The notes: generated from the letters alone by a model not told the origin. 64,000 nt of DNA from Branchinecta lynchi (GCA_023053575.1 JAKZAP010000013.1:18943689-19007688), one strand, 5' to 3'; shown: positions 10,701 through 20,213, counted from the first letter of the stretch. Made by a program: numbers and translations.

Positions 10701-13700
10701 CGCAGCAACACTAGCTCCACTAGCGAATACGAACATCTCTACCGAAACTCAACCAATCGCAGAGCAAAATTATTTTGCTCTGACCGATCGTTAACGAGCG
10801 CTGGCTAGAATCTACATCCGCCACTGCACGCGAACAAAGCGACGGAGGCCCATTTTTGATGCATGGGAAGGATAGGTCTTCGCGATACTCGCTAGATTTA
10901 TTTTGCTCTTGCCTAGTTGTCGGTCAACCATTTCGGAACAAATCAGAAACATTAGAGGCGAAAGCCTTATTATTGCAATTATATTATTATTATTATTATG
11001 AGCGTGTAACACCCTTCTACAAATAGTAACTATTGGTTACTATTTCCGTTCCAACCTCAGCAAATGTTACTACGCTGACCGTTAAAACCTTCTAGAAATA
11101 GTAACTATTTGCTTACCACGCTCGGGAGCGTAGTAACTACGGATTTCTGTAACGTGATTGGTCGGATTCGCCCGTGGCATGATATTCTGCTGGAAAATAG
11201 AAAACTCGTTCCAGCCTTCACGGCAAAAAGCCAGAATTCGTGACGTCTCATGCGTAGTAACTACGGTAAGTAGGATGGAACACGCTCTATGTAGTGCGAG
11301 GTGTCCTTCAAAATTGAAATGAAAGCGGGTTTGAACTTCTTCGGAAGGACAAATATCCGAACCCGGGTCCAGACGGTTCTGGACACCGGACAATGTGAAA
11401 TAATTCAAACTCATGGGTTTCATTCAAGTGCGTCGCGCACCCCAAAACCTCCACGAGCCGTAAACAGGAGTTTCCACTCTCCAGCGCCGATACATAGATG
11501 GCACTTTACACAAGGGACTTGTAACGTGACCAATAAACCTTGTAAGGAGGGGGTCCTGGGTTCAAATCCCGGCTGAGGAGTATTTTTGTCTTTCAGTTCA
11601 CTATTTATAAAAATTCGCCCTTACGAAGAAACTCACTTTCATGGCAACACTGCACAATACTCTATGAGCGTGTTCCACCCTTCTAACAATAGTTACTATT
11701 TGCTTACCATGCTCGGGAGAATAGTAAGCGTAGTAACTACGCATCTCTGTAACGTGATTGGTCGGATTCGCCCCTGGCGTGAGATCCTGCTGGAAAATAG
11801 AAAAATCGTTCCAGCCTTGACGGCAAAATGCCAGAATTCGTGACGTCATGCGTAGTAACTACGGTAAGTAGGGCGGAACACGCTCTGTATTATCATGTCC
11901 AAAACACACCAGTGAACCCGGTGAAGAACAAGAAACGTCACCCAAACGAACCCTCTAAATTAATTCAAATCCTTTTTAAACCAATGAACGTTTATTTTCG
12001 TGACGTTTTCTGGCTCTTCGCTGGTCACACGGCGATTCTTTATCGGCACGAAGTGGTAGAGCGCGTTCCATCCTACTTACCGTAGTTACTATGCGTGACG
12101 TCACGAATTCTGGCTTTTTGCCGTCAAGGCTGGAACGATTTTTCTTTTTTTCAGCAGAATATCATGCCACGGGCGAATCCGACCAATCATGTTACAGAGA
12201 TCCATAGTTACTACGCTCCCAAGCGTGGTAAGCAAATAGTTACTATTAGTTACTATTTCGAGAAGGTTGGAACGGTCAGCGTAGTAACTTTTCGTGAGGT
12301 TGGAACGGAAATAGTAACTAATAGTTACTATTTGTAGAAGGGTGGAACACGCTCGTAGTCGTCAAGAAAATTAGCAAAATGACCATAAGTAGTCTAAGTG
12401 GCGGTTCTGGGCACAAAATCATCATGCAAGGTGATATTAAGGAGAAGGAACACATGTGTTGCGTTTTGATCAAAGTTTTATTCGCCGTCGGGTTAACCGG
12501 TTGATTAATTTCCGTTTTCGCACCGTCGAAGTTCGCCGTTAGCTTAATTAGTGCTTTTACAACTTCGGCGATCCTTGCCCGGTCGCCGTTTCGTCAACGC
12601 TGCAGGTAAACTTCGAACTTTCTAGTTCACCACGTTAGACGGTAAGAGTTTGAAGGACAAAGAATCTGTGACCGGCGACCAAAAACGTTATTTAAAAAGG
12701 GACCTTTGGATTTTAACTTCAAACTTCGTTCAAAAACACAACTATCTTCTTGGAACTAAAATCTAAACTGGAAAACACTAGTCCATAGTTATCTTGCAAA
12801 AGTTCGCTTAATTATAAAGTATCAGTATCAGTAACTTACTTGAGCATTGCCGGCAACTACCAGGACCGAATCACCGGTGGAAGAATACTGAAGGTCGTTT
12901 ATTGGATGGCTGGAAAAAAACAAGACAAAATATTTGATGGGAGCATAAAAATGGAAAATTTATTAGACTTCTTGATCCGGCTAATCGCCGGTCTTCGCCA
13001 GACCCCTTACGCATGGTTCAGGTATATGTTCTTGTTAGTTTAATGTGCCTATTCCCAAATTTTTAATTTTCATTTCTGTAGGAAACAAATGATAATAGTA
13101 AAAACAAAAAAAAAAGCAATAGTGCTGGTCCGGTTTCGAAGCTGGCCGAACTACATGAACGGCTTAAAGATGTAATACTAAATAAATAAATTAAAACCGT
13201 TTCATTTAAACTTTAATAGTCCTGCGTTTTAGGCCAGTGAAAGTGACCAATTTTGGTTAAGAAAATTCATCATAACTTACATGGTAATAAAATATTCCTC
13301 GATCAGGTTCTTTTAATAATAAACTAAATAAAAAAAGGTCCAGAGCCCGGCTGAGAATACAAATGTTACCATTTATTCCTAATGAACCGCTCGAAAATGT
13401 ACGATAATGATACATTCATTCATTCATTTATTCGTACTACACAAACTACATAACATAAATATAAGGCAAGAAACAAGACCCCCTGAAACTATCTTGTTGG
13501 GGATCACAGGGGATACAGTAGTGATATTTTTGACAAATTACGCCCAAATGGCTAATCAGATGAGAACACCCAAATTCAGATACGAACCGAGCATGTATAT
13601 CTCATCTCTCTATTTATACCCTATATCTCATCTCTAATCTACTTTGTACACATCTTTTCCCTTGACCAAACTCCGTATTTCAGCTGAATTCCAGGCGAAA

Positions 13701-16700
13701 AACTCATCCGGCAGGGAAATTCAGGTCAAAAACGGATTCAGCATGTGCCTACAGATATATCTTTACTTATACTAAATTTACGGTTTTCTCCGGATTCCGA
13801 TCGAAATACTGGTCCGGCAAGTTCAAATACAGATTCAGCATGTGTTTCTAGAAAAAAATTCAAATGTTTAATCGGAGCCTCGCATCCCAAAATTCCGCAA
13901 AATATATTCATAGCAAAAAGTAGGCTCCTCCAAGAGGTGAACCAGAGTCTCACGCGCGGCAATCAGTCGCTCTAGCCACTAGACCGTCTTTTTATTTTCC
14001 AGCTCACTGTTCAGGTTTTTAAATTTCCGGGTTTTTGCAATTCCGTCAGAACTATTTGTCTGCCATGAAAGTAAAGTTAAGAAAACGGTTTCACCGTGTG
14101 TTCTTACCCCCACACGCGAACCTCTAAGCGTGTTAAGAATGAACTTTTACGTTTACCAAATTTCCGGTTTCGGCCAGATTCCGGGCGAACTACTTGTCCG
14201 GCGAGCAAATTAGTTTAATGGATTCAGCATGCCCCCCTACCCACAAATCAACAATCACAATAGCTTTTAAATTCGTCCCTTAATTTTCATCCCCTCCCCA
14301 CCCTTTTAAACATAGGGCCAAAGAGCCCATCTACGAACTTCACTCATACTTTGACCCAAAGAATCCTCACCGTCATGTTTGAACAAAACCTCTTCGAGGG
14401 TTATCGTGCTGGGAGACGGGCAACGTTTACGAAAGTCAAGTATCCCCTCACTGAAGCACTGAAGTCTGACCTGAAGCAAACGATACGATAATCCCAGTCG
14501 GAAGACGTCTGGGCAGCAGCACATATGAGGGATGACTGATGGCTCCTTCACTCTGGCGTAAGAGGAGGAACTAAGGTCTAAAGTAAGGTAAATCGCGGAA
14601 AGTCTTACCACTCGCAGGGCCGCATGTTTCTAAAACTTCGAAGTGATGAATCCATCCCAGAGAAATCCCAATAGGAGACGTCATAATCAATGGAGCCTGA
14701 GACGAGCCTTGATCCAGCAGGGTCAATTGCGAGTGCGGACACGGCTTTGGTTCCATGGGTTAAGGAGATCTCGTGAGAAATCGGAAGCCTGTCTTCGATC
14801 GTCTAGAATCAAAGAAGAAAGACATCGTACACGTTCTAGCGACAATTACAAGGACAATTATATCTCAGTATGATTACCCATCATATTTTTACTTAACTAC
14901 TCTAGAAGAACCGACAAAAACGCGTTACTTCGTTACTTTGTTATCCACGATTCTTGAATTTTAGCCGACGTAATTTCTCTTCCGCAACTGTTGTACCTCT
15001 ATATCGACGCAGCTCTATGTTGAAATATTCAGCAACTACAGCGGCACCCAATTGCCGTAATAACAAGTCAGGGCGGATTTGCATTCTTCAAGCCAGGAAG
15101 ATGAAAGTAACATGGGAAGTGAAAATGACCAGGAAGAACTTGGCATTCGCCATGAAGGAAGAACATGACCAGTTGAAAACTCAAACTTGCTAATCAACTT
15201 GGTGGATCGCTGGCCAAATTCTATTTTGACTGTGTCCTTCCACAAAGATTATTCGGCGTAGCACGGAACAGAGGGATGTGATTTGGATCTTTGATTGTGA
15301 TCTTCGGATGTGATTCTGCAATTTGGAATCGAACATTTCAAAATCTTCCCTTTGTTAGCCATTGAAACACACGCTTTTGCAGACATTCAAATTTTCCGCG
15401 ACTCGCTGTAAAGTTATTTGTCGTACAACCAGCGGAGATTCAAAACGTCACTACTAGACTAGGCGACATAAAAAACAAAAATCCCTTCAAGGTTCAAGGT
15501 TCAAGGTTTAATTTACACTTCTGTATAAAATCAAAAAAAAAAAAAAATAGGGTCAAGCCGGGGACACAAGGTCGATTGACAAAAACCCGGTACAATATAT
15601 AACAAACATATTTTACCTATAACTAATTACATAAATAAATGTTAATAATTCCATGACTCATCACCAGACGGAAACCCGCCCCACAAACCCACCGACACTC
15701 GGCAAGATCAACCCGAAAGTCAAATAAGTCAATACATAAGTCAAAATAATTCAGTGTATTCAAATCAAACCTATGAAAATAAGTTGGCTTTTCAGTTAAA
15801 CTTTAAAGATTTTCCTTTTCACCAGTAATTTTATCTTCTGCCATTATTTCTCCCATTGTGGACAAGATAAAAATTCTAGGAGTAACTTTCACGAGTGACT
15901 GTAGCTTCAGTGCCCACATTAATTCAACCGTCCAATGCAAGCCTTCAGTCACTTATCAAAATCGGGCGTTTTGGGTGTGACACTGAAAGTCTTCTCCGTG
16001 CTTACCTGTGTTATCTTCGCCCTCTGCTCGAGTACGAGCGCCCGGTGTGGGGTCTATCTGCAATCCGCGCAACGTACCTATTGCACGACATAGTCCGTCC
16101 AGAAAAGAGCAACTAGGATCATACTCCGAAACCGCGACATACACTACGAACAAGCCCTTGTGAAACTGAATTTATCACCACTTAAAGTCCGGCTTGAAAA
16201 ACTGATTTTGCAGTTCGGCAAATCTATCCTAGCCAATATGAGCCACCGGTCACTGCTACCGGAAACACCCCTCCCAATAATTGAACTCGATTGAAAAATA
16301 AACTTCTACCACCTAAAGTCCGCGCTAGTCGTTCCGGGAACTTCTTTGTGCCTTTTTTTTTTTTACTTCGGTGTTCAATGCTGAATCGTAGTGTGTGTTT
16401 GTTATTTATATGTTCGTTATTTATAATTTGTAAGAAACTGAATTTAGTTATGCTATGATAGTTTCTAAATATACCTATCTCTCGCTCTCTTTCCTTTTCC
16501 TTTTTTTTCTTCTCTTTTGTTACTCTAACCCTACATTTAGGGGTCTGGTTCAAATTAAGGGGCGAACAAAATGTTTTGACAACTTATGAGTTGGTTGATT
16601 AAGGGGTAAAGGAAACGCACAGGAAAATTATTTTCTCACCGGACAAATATTTCGCTTTAGTCCGGCTAAAACCAGAAAATTTGTTTGAAGTAAAAATTTT

Positions 16701-18816
16701 GTTTGAAGTTGATGGGATGTTCGAATTCGGGGTAAGAAGACATGCTGAATCCAAATATGACAATCATTCTCTACCTGGTCATGTGTTTGCCCAGTATCCG
16801 GACGAAACTGGAAAAACTGTTATAATTAAAAGTTTTATCTGAAGTTAATTAGAGGTTCGATGTAATGGTAAAGACGCATGCTTTCGTACGTGAAAATCAT
16901 TTTTCTTGCCGGACAAATAGTTCGCCCAGAATCCGGACAAAACCGGAAAATTTGTGAAAAGTAAAGTTATATCTGAAACTGGTTAGAGGTCTGATGTAGG
17001 GGTGAACACATGGTGAACTCATTTTTTAGCTTTAATTTTCTGCAGGGCAAGTTGTTGGCAACCGGGAATTTGGCAAAAGTAATGAAAGAAGTTTTTATCA
17101 ATTCCGTCAAAGTAGATGTGAAGACAGGGATAGTCTAAACAGACATGCTGAATCCATATCTGAACTTTATTTTCATAGATGATTAGTCATTGGCCTTAAT
17201 CTGTTAATTTTAACAGTTACACTGTTTAAGGAGTCTGGTGAAGACGGGATTTCTGCAAGACCTAATTGTCTGGATAAAAAAATCCAATAAATATTAAATT
17301 TTTAGGTTTCGAAACCTTTAATTTTGTTTCCTTGATAAATCAAGTTAATCTCCCCACTCAACTTGTTTTTTCATTATTATTAATTAGTGTCCTGCCCTAG
17401 CAAAGCACACATTCTTGCGCTTTCTCAGCAGGTTAATTATAGTAGTTGTGAGCTTTTGTTTAACTATAGATTAATGAATCTAAATAAATAAGATCCACAG
17501 CAGAGATTCCCACCCTTTTCACCGCTGCTGGTTGTCCTTCCACTCAATAACTCATTACAGTTGCTATAGTTGCGTTTTTGCCGATACCATGGTATCTGTT
17601 ACCACGGTAACTGGACCTGCAATTAGTCGTTTTTGCAGTTATCGTGGTATCTGATACACGGTGCTCTGCAAAAACGACTATTGCCGAAACTGCATTTTTC
17701 GAAGTCATCCCAAAAGAAAAACAGACATCCAGTTACATCACTAAGTACTAAACTTCTTTCTCACCAATCTGACAAAAATTGATGAAAGTGAGATGACTTT
17801 TCAGATACCACGACCAGTTACCACGGTCAGACCGTAGTATCTGAATATCGGATACCACGATAACTGGCCAGACACCACGATAACTGCAAAAACGCCTTTT
17901 GACCGTGGTATAAGATACCACGATAACTGCAAAATCGACTTTAGACCGTGGTATCAGATACCATGGTATATGCAACAACGCAACTTATGTAAATTTTAAA
18001 TCGCCCTTTAGGCCTGCATTGCCGAATGCTGAAATTGGAGCTTGGAATCAATCAATCTATTGAAGTATTTTCCTTCTGAAAAGCTGGAGAAAAGGGTCCC
18101 TGGCAAGCTGGCTACTGCGGTTAAAAAATTACAACAATCAAATGTGCTAACCAGAGGTTTGAAAAGAGTTTTGTACTTCTTGTGTTACCTTATACCTCTT
18201 ATGTGACCTCTATTTCTCTATGAACGTTTGCTTCAAATATTACGATCTCCAAGACGTGCTCAAGCAACTCTTAAACAGCTTCAGATGTAAACTTTACCTA
18301 AGACTGATTTTAAGTCCTAACTACTCGTCCCATCTTATTAGAAGAGAATGGTATTCTGACCTCCTCTTTCTCCTCATCTTCTTCATCATCTGAACCATTA
18401 TTCCTAGCTTCTTCTGCAGCCCCATCTTCAAGATTGAAACCAGGAGGCAAAGGAGGTCCGATGTCCTCTTCATCACTCACTTCATGGTCTTCCTGAACAT
18501 CTATGGACACGGTAGGGTGGTCTGTTGTTTTCAAGTCTGCAACAGACTTTCGAGCTTCTGACACAAGCTCTTCAAGGTTGAAGTTTCTTGCTTTCTTTTC
18601 ATGGAGATCAGGAACTGTTTCAGTGGCTTTCTCGATATCAATAGGAAGTTTCTGAATATTACTAGTATCATCTGAAGGCTTTACTGATATTTCTGCAGCA
18701 AATGTTCCAAAGCCTGATTCTGGGTGGACTGGTTCCTTTTCAGACTTATCTGGGTCTGCTGCAGTTGATGCCAAGGTAATCTTGCCGAACTGTATAGCTT
18801 TGCCTTTTTTGAACAT
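7539..18816 (-). CDS. WDR70: WDR70 (WD repeat protein 70), five exons seen, 3' part outside window
   Basis: Joining 18816..18361, 14802..14609, 12909..12840, 9374..9214 and 7719..7539 gives one continuous 354-residue frame with all phases consistent. The N-terminal 152 residues are acidic, low-complexity and disordered, with a KKARNFNLEEL segment and GPPLPPG, both hallmarks of WDR70. Exon 2 carries PISHEISLTHGTKAVSAL and DYDVSYWDFSGMD, the signature first WD repeat. Exon 3 gives LQYSSTGDSVLVVAG, exon 4 DRDG-ECKKGDQY-DMAKTKGHTSGLFAGAWHP and exon 5 APTTCTYNRDGNLVGCGCQDGSIHMWD. Human WDR70 has about 650 residues, so roughly 300 are missing off the left edge. The protein is a nuclear WD40 scaffold linked in the literature to DNA-damage response; that role is family knowledge. 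Introns of 1.5-3.6 kb are filled with MITEs. Identity is strong; the first donor is the least certain junction. Confidence 0.93.
7720..8414. other. WDR70 intron 4, left part: nothing recognised
   Basis: A/T-rich intron sequence with a short palindrome-like block (about 7935-7975, CGGGAGTCATGAAACTCCCTTG) and a GAATGAAGGATTTATGACGG stretch. No exon or element end is supported. Confidence 0.4.
8415..8710. mobile_element. GAGCGTGTTCCA-family MITE, degenerate copy
   Basis: Begins GGTGTGTTCCACCCTTC and ends GGTGGAACAGGCTC. It shares the whole internal order of the family: TAACTATTAGTTACTATTTTCG, CTTACCACGCTCGGGAGCG, GTTCCAGCCTTGACG. It is the most diverged copy seen. It lies in WDR70 intron 4. Confidence 0.75.
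8935..10385. repeat. Dispersed repeat, three copies across and beside WDR70 exon 4
   Basis: AAACCCGGAGACC begins at about 8940 and 9940. Both copies continue through CACTGATTTT-CAC-TTCGTGTTTCGCT, CGATACGTATC and TCAGAAAAACTGGTTATGTA. A third, partial copy lies at about 10262-10385 (ACACTGATTATCACG, GTGACGTATCATGTGCCCGA). Exon 4 lies between copies one and two. No terminal inverted repeats or coding capacity is apparent. The A/T-rich stretch at about 9480-9640 contains a short GATGCTACT-type simple repeat. Confidence 0.65.
9214..9374 (-). CDS. WDR70: WDR70 coding exon 4
   Basis: The acceptor ACCTCTCAG ends at 9375 and is followed by GCC AAA GTC TAC GAC. The donor GACGG|GTGAGTAC follows 9214. 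It encodes 53 residues plus GG. The open frame extends upstream to 9467, but that part duplicates the role of exon 3 and is intronic. AKVYDRDGIE and TKGHTSGLFAGAWHPRNKSE are typical WDR70. Confidence 0.92.
10457..10559. repeat. Perfect 26-bp inverted repeat plus adjacent GC-rich hairpin
   Basis: 10457-10482 (GCGCACGGAGTTACGGGAAA, then AGGCGG) is the exact reverse complement of 10512-10537, with a 29-base loop. Immediately after it, 10539-10546 (GCCTGGGG) pairs with CCCCAGGC ending at 10559. No copy of this sequence is obvious elsewhere in the window. Confidence 0.85.
10665..10990. mobile_element. CAGAGCAAAAT-family repeat, diverged copy
   Basis: Shares with the 35036-35696 element TGACACACA-TC-AATCGCAGC, ACTAGC-CAACTAGCGA and the CTACTGAAACTCA block, then GATAGGTCTTCGCG. 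It contains the palindrome AGAGCAAAATTATTTTGCTCT (10754-10774). Termini are unclear. The run TATTATTATTATTATTATG follows. Confidence 0.55.
11000..11287. mobile_element. GAGCGTGTTCCA-family MITE, 288 bp, 3-bp flanking repeat TAT
   Basis: The ends GAGCGTGTAACACCC and GGATGGAACACGCTC are inverted. TAT flanks both sides (10997-10999 and 11288-11290). The interior has two inverted AGTAACTATT segments and CTTACCACGCTCGGGAGCG. No coding capacity. In WDR70 intron 3. Confidence 0.85.
11490..11585 (+). repeat. tRNA-like sequence, possible SINE head
   Basis: GGTTCAAATCCC (about 11559-11570) is a textbook B box within a good T-arm (CTGGG, 7-base loop, CCCGG). Upstream CTTGTAAGGAGGGGGTC resembles the anticodon-to-variable region of a tRNA-Thr. 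The D-arm and acceptor stem do not pair convincingly, so it is not called a functional tRNA. It lies between two MITEs. Confidence 0.35.
11666..11885. mobile_element. GAGCGTGTTCCA-family MITE, 220 bp internally deleted copy
   Basis: GAGCGTGTTCCACCCTTC and GGCGGAACACGCTC form the ends. Relative to its neighbours it lacks the segment between the two AGTAACTATT motifs. Flanks are TAT and TGT. Confidence 0.85.
12059..12354. mobile_element. GAGCGTGTTCCA-family MITE, 296 bp, inverted orientation, 3-bp flanking repeat GTA
   Basis: GAGCGCGTTCCATCC at the left and GGGTGGAACACGCTC at the right; GTA flanks both sides. It is in reverse orientation to the two copies just upstream, so the three copies cluster within 1.4 kb of WDR70 intron 3. 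Confidence 0.85.
12355..12839. other. WDR70 intron 3, right end: no element recognised
   Basis: Contains imperfect inverted motifs built on CGCCGT and TTCGCC (about 12480-12620), such as GTCGAAGTTCGCCGTTAGC, but no clear termini. Confidence 0.4.
12840..12909 (-). CDS. WDR70: WDR70 coding exon 3 (70 nt)
   Basis: The acceptor TTGTTTTTTTCCAG ends at 12910; the donor CAA|GTAAGTTAC follows 12840. It adds one base to the split Cys codon and 23 residues (HPINDLQYSSTGDSVLVV, then AGNAQ), matching the strand of the second WD blade in WDR70. It ends in phase 0, as exon 4 requires. Confidence 0.9.
12910..13649. other. WDR70 intron 2 with a small non-LTR 3' end
   Basis: At about 13411-13433 the sequence ATTCATTCATTCATTTATTCG reads on the minus strand as AATAAATGAATGAATGAAT, the same type of 3' tail as at 6174. 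A short, non-coding, 5'-truncated insertion of up to about 170 bp is inferred. The rest is A/T-rich and unassigned. Confidence 0.4.
13650..14240 (-). repeat. TCCGG-repeat array, inverted relative to 16560-17290
   Basis: Repeated blocks of the form ATTCCGG-GAACTA-TTGTCCGGC-GAA and GGATTCAGCATG occur at about 13680, 13795, 14030 and 14165. The reverse complement (TTGCCGGACAAATAGTTCGC, CATGCTGAATCC) occurs several times at 16630-17170. WDR70 exon 2 lies between the two arms. Confidence 0.6.
13925..13990 (-). repeat. tRNA-like A box, possible SINE head
   Basis: On the minus strand GGTCTAGTGGCTAGAGCG matches a type-A Pol III internal promoter as in tRNA-Glu/Asp-like genes. It is followed about 35 bases on by GGTTCACCTC, a degenerate B box. 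Stems are not all formed, so this is a SINE or tRNA relic rather than a tRNA gene. Confidence 0.35.
14609..14802 (-). CDS. WDR70: WDR70 coding exon 2 (first WD repeat)
   Basis: The acceptor CTTTGATTCTAG ends at 14803 and the donor TG|GTAAGACTT follows 14609. It encodes 64 residues plus two bases (TG) completed by the C of the next exon to give Cys, restoring the conserved PCEC motif. DYDV-YWDF-GMD is diagnostic of WDR70. The exon is missed if only open frames beginning with Met are considered, because a shadow frame overlaps it. Confidence 0.92.
14803..15480. other. WDR70 intron 1, left part: nothing recognised
   Basis: Several short open frames of 60-80 codons occur on both strands (for example 14954-15193 plus), but none has a recognisable motif, and they overlap each other on opposite strands. 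Confidence 0.4.
15483..15740 (-). mobile_element. 3' end of a non-LTR retrotransposon with (CCTTGAA)n tail
   Basis: On the minus strand the segment ends GTAAATTAAACCTTGAACCTTGAACC, a short-repeat tail as used by CR1/L2-like elements. The plus strand shows AAGGTTCAAGGTTCAAGG at 15488-15505 and an A15 run near 15530. It interrupts the dispersed repeat described at 4540-4665. Confidence 0.5.
15835..16290 (+). pseudogene. Non-LTR RT C-terminal fragment, frameshifted
   Basis: Readable pieces: KILGVTFTSDCSFSAHI (about 15869), ESLLRAYLCYLRPLLEYERP (about 15987), VWGLSAIRATY, then in another frame NRDIHYEQALVKLNLSPLKV. This is the thumb and C-terminal region that follows the RT palm in Jockey/CR1-type ORF2. 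It is broken by at least two frameshifts. In WDR70 intron 1, antisense to the gene. Confidence 0.75.
16560..17290 (+). repeat. CCGGACAAAT-repeat array (inverted partner of 13650-14240)
   Basis: Four diverged units carry CCGGACAAATA-TTCGCC, AATCCGGACAAAACCGGAAA, then TTTG-AAGTAAA, and GACATGCTGAATCC. Spacing is roughly 130-160. A relative of its right end (CTGGATCAAGAAGTCTGATAA and GGTTTCGAAACC-like text) appears at about 26850-27030. Confidence 0.6.
17568..17985. mobile_element. Palindromic MITE, ATACCATGGTATC family, 418 bp
   Basis: Ends AGTTGCGTTTTTGC and GCAACAACGCAACT are inverted, flanked by TAT on both sides. The interior is nearly palindromic, with repeated GATACCATGGTATC, TTACCACGGTAAC and GCAGTTATCGTGGTATC motifs. 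Two further copies lie at 39551-39891 and 55525-55938. No coding capacity. Confidence 0.85.
17986..18360. other. WDR70 intron 1 beside exon 1: nothing recognised
   Basis: Plain intronic sequence; the possible donor CTTAG|GTAAAG at about 18295 lies beyond an in-frame stop and is not used in my model. Confidence 0.4.
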
Positions 18817-18817
18817 T
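18361..18817 (-). CDS. WDR70: WDR70 coding exon 1 (N-terminal acidic region)
   Basis: The acceptor TTATTTCTCTTTTACAG precedes AATGTTC; the ATG is at 18816-18814, so either a 5'-UTR exon or another coding exon lies upstream and was not found. The exon encodes 152 residues ending in an acidic stretch (DDEEDEEKEE). The donor is taken as GAG|GTCAGA at 18360, because this gives phase 0 and joins cleanly to exon 2. The GTCAGA donor is weak. The frame could read on for 16 codons (to 18313) before a stop, and that extension starts with RIPFSSN, oddly like the RIPxSHE motif that exon 2 also supplies. Confidence 0.88.
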
Positions 18818-19505
18818 CTGTAAAAGAGAAATAAACAAAAATAATTAATTAACGAACATGCTAAATTATTAAAACATACAAATGTTTTCTTGTTTAGTTA
18901 AACTCCATCTTTTCTCTTTGAGTGTATGGTGATTGGTGAGTCAATAAGTTATTACTATTATTATACAAAGAATACAAGAATTCAGCTTCTGAAACCTTCC
19001 TCCAACTCCAAAATCCAGTAGTCTAATGGGCATGTCTTTAGCTTGCACCGGAACTGAAACATTTGCTTTCAGAAAAAAGAATTCATGCTTCTCTTTGTCC
19101 CCCCCCCCACCCCCTAGGACCAGAGCAGGATTACTTATGCCAATTTAAAGGGACTAAGTAAGACACGGGAAGGCAGAAACCAGAAACTATGTTAGAGAAA
19201 CATTTGATCTTGGATAGCATATATTTGGTATAGCCTATCCAAAAGAAAACATATTGGAGCATGGATAGATGTAACTATATGATGATCTAGACGTACCTAG
19301 ATGTAACTAGCACAACTTGTCCACTGCTTCTCCAGCAACAGCAGTGGAGACCAAAACAAATAGATTGTAGACTAGCCTAAACTCTAAACTTAAAAGTTAT
19401 CAAATATCTTCCTGCAGACTCCCATCTTAGACCAACTGGCTAACTAGCACAAAACGGGTATTGTTATTATTACTACTATATAGGGGGATTTCAAATCCCG
19501 GGTGT
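18818..19505. promoter_or_regulatory. WDR70 5' flank (left part of WDR70/ATP6V1F divergent interval)
   Basis: The region upstream of the WDR70 ATG exon must hold an untranslated first exon or the promoter, since the ATG exon begins at a splice acceptor. No TATA or initiator can be assigned by eye. WDR70 and ATP6V1F are 3.7 kb apart head-to-head, most of that gap being transposons. Confidence 0.35.
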
Positions 19506-20144
19506 TGGGATAGCCCAGCCTATACCCCTGATTTTTGAATACCCTATACCAAATACTGGGTACATCTATCGTTTGGCATACCCTACACCCAGAGGCGTTA
19601 CTATCCAAAATGTTTGGGGGGGGGGGCAAGCATTTACTGACTGGCCGGTAATTTTTACAAACTATTTTTTCAGAAAAATGGCTGTTTTCAAGAAATAAAT
19701 GACATTTTTGAAAAAAAATCTACTGATTTTCAGAAAAACAACTGTTTTGATGAAAAACCAACTGATTTTCAGGAATAACAACTGTTTTCATGAAAAAGAT
19801 CAATTGTTTTGACGAAAGTTGCAGTGCTTCACGCCTACTCGGTTATTTTATACCGCCTGGTTGACAATGTTGGGGGGGGGGGTCCCCCTCCCCTCCAACC
19901 CATGATGCCCCTGCCTATACCTAGCACTGGATAGAATACACTATGCCAAATGCTAGATACCTGTTGGTACCCTAACCCTGACTTACTCCAGCACAAAACA
20001 GAATCTGATTTGTTGATTTCTGAGCTGCAGTCAAATCATCAATATTTTACTTGGTTAGAGATAGATATTTACCATTTGGAATAGTGTATCCAGCGTTAGG
20101 CATATGGTATCGGCAAATCAGGGGTTTGCGGTAGGCTGGGATAG
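19506..20144. mobile_element. Palindromic MITE, AAACCCCTGAT family, split by a hAT insertion
   Basis: The left end TAGCCCAGCCTATACCCCTGA and the right end AAATCAGGGGTTTGCGGTAG, GCTGGGATAG are inverted. Inside are GGCATA-CC-TAC-CC and CCAGCGTTAGGCATA units. It resumes after the hAT element at 19590-19913. Relatives: about 23070-23360 and 60485-60748. Confidence 0.7.
19590..19913. mobile_element. hAT-type MITE, 324 bp, nested in a palindromic MITE
   Basis: Starts CAGAGGCGTTACTATCCAAA with a G run and ends CCATGATGCCCCTG after a G/C run. Flanks are CCTACACC and CCTATACC, an 8-bp duplication with one mismatch. The interior has AAAAATC-ACTGATTTTCAGAAAAAC repeats and CTCGGTTATTTTATACCG. Confidence 0.87.
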
Positions 20145-20213
20145 ATAAGCCACATACTGGTTATTTCCAGCATCATGGCCTATGACTGGTTACCCATACT
20201 AAATGCAGGGTAT

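Noticed and set aside
11490..11585. Functional tRNA gene
   Set aside because: The B box and T-arm are good, but the D-arm and acceptor stem do not form; kept only as a low-confidence SINE-like repeat.
11601..11849. Recurring frame [21 protein letters not shown] at 11601-11849 (minus), 12095-12337 (plus), 38618-38869 (plus)
   Set aside because: The similarity comes from the GAGCGTGTTCCA MITE sequence itself; frames open in some copies are broken in others and have no start or splice context.
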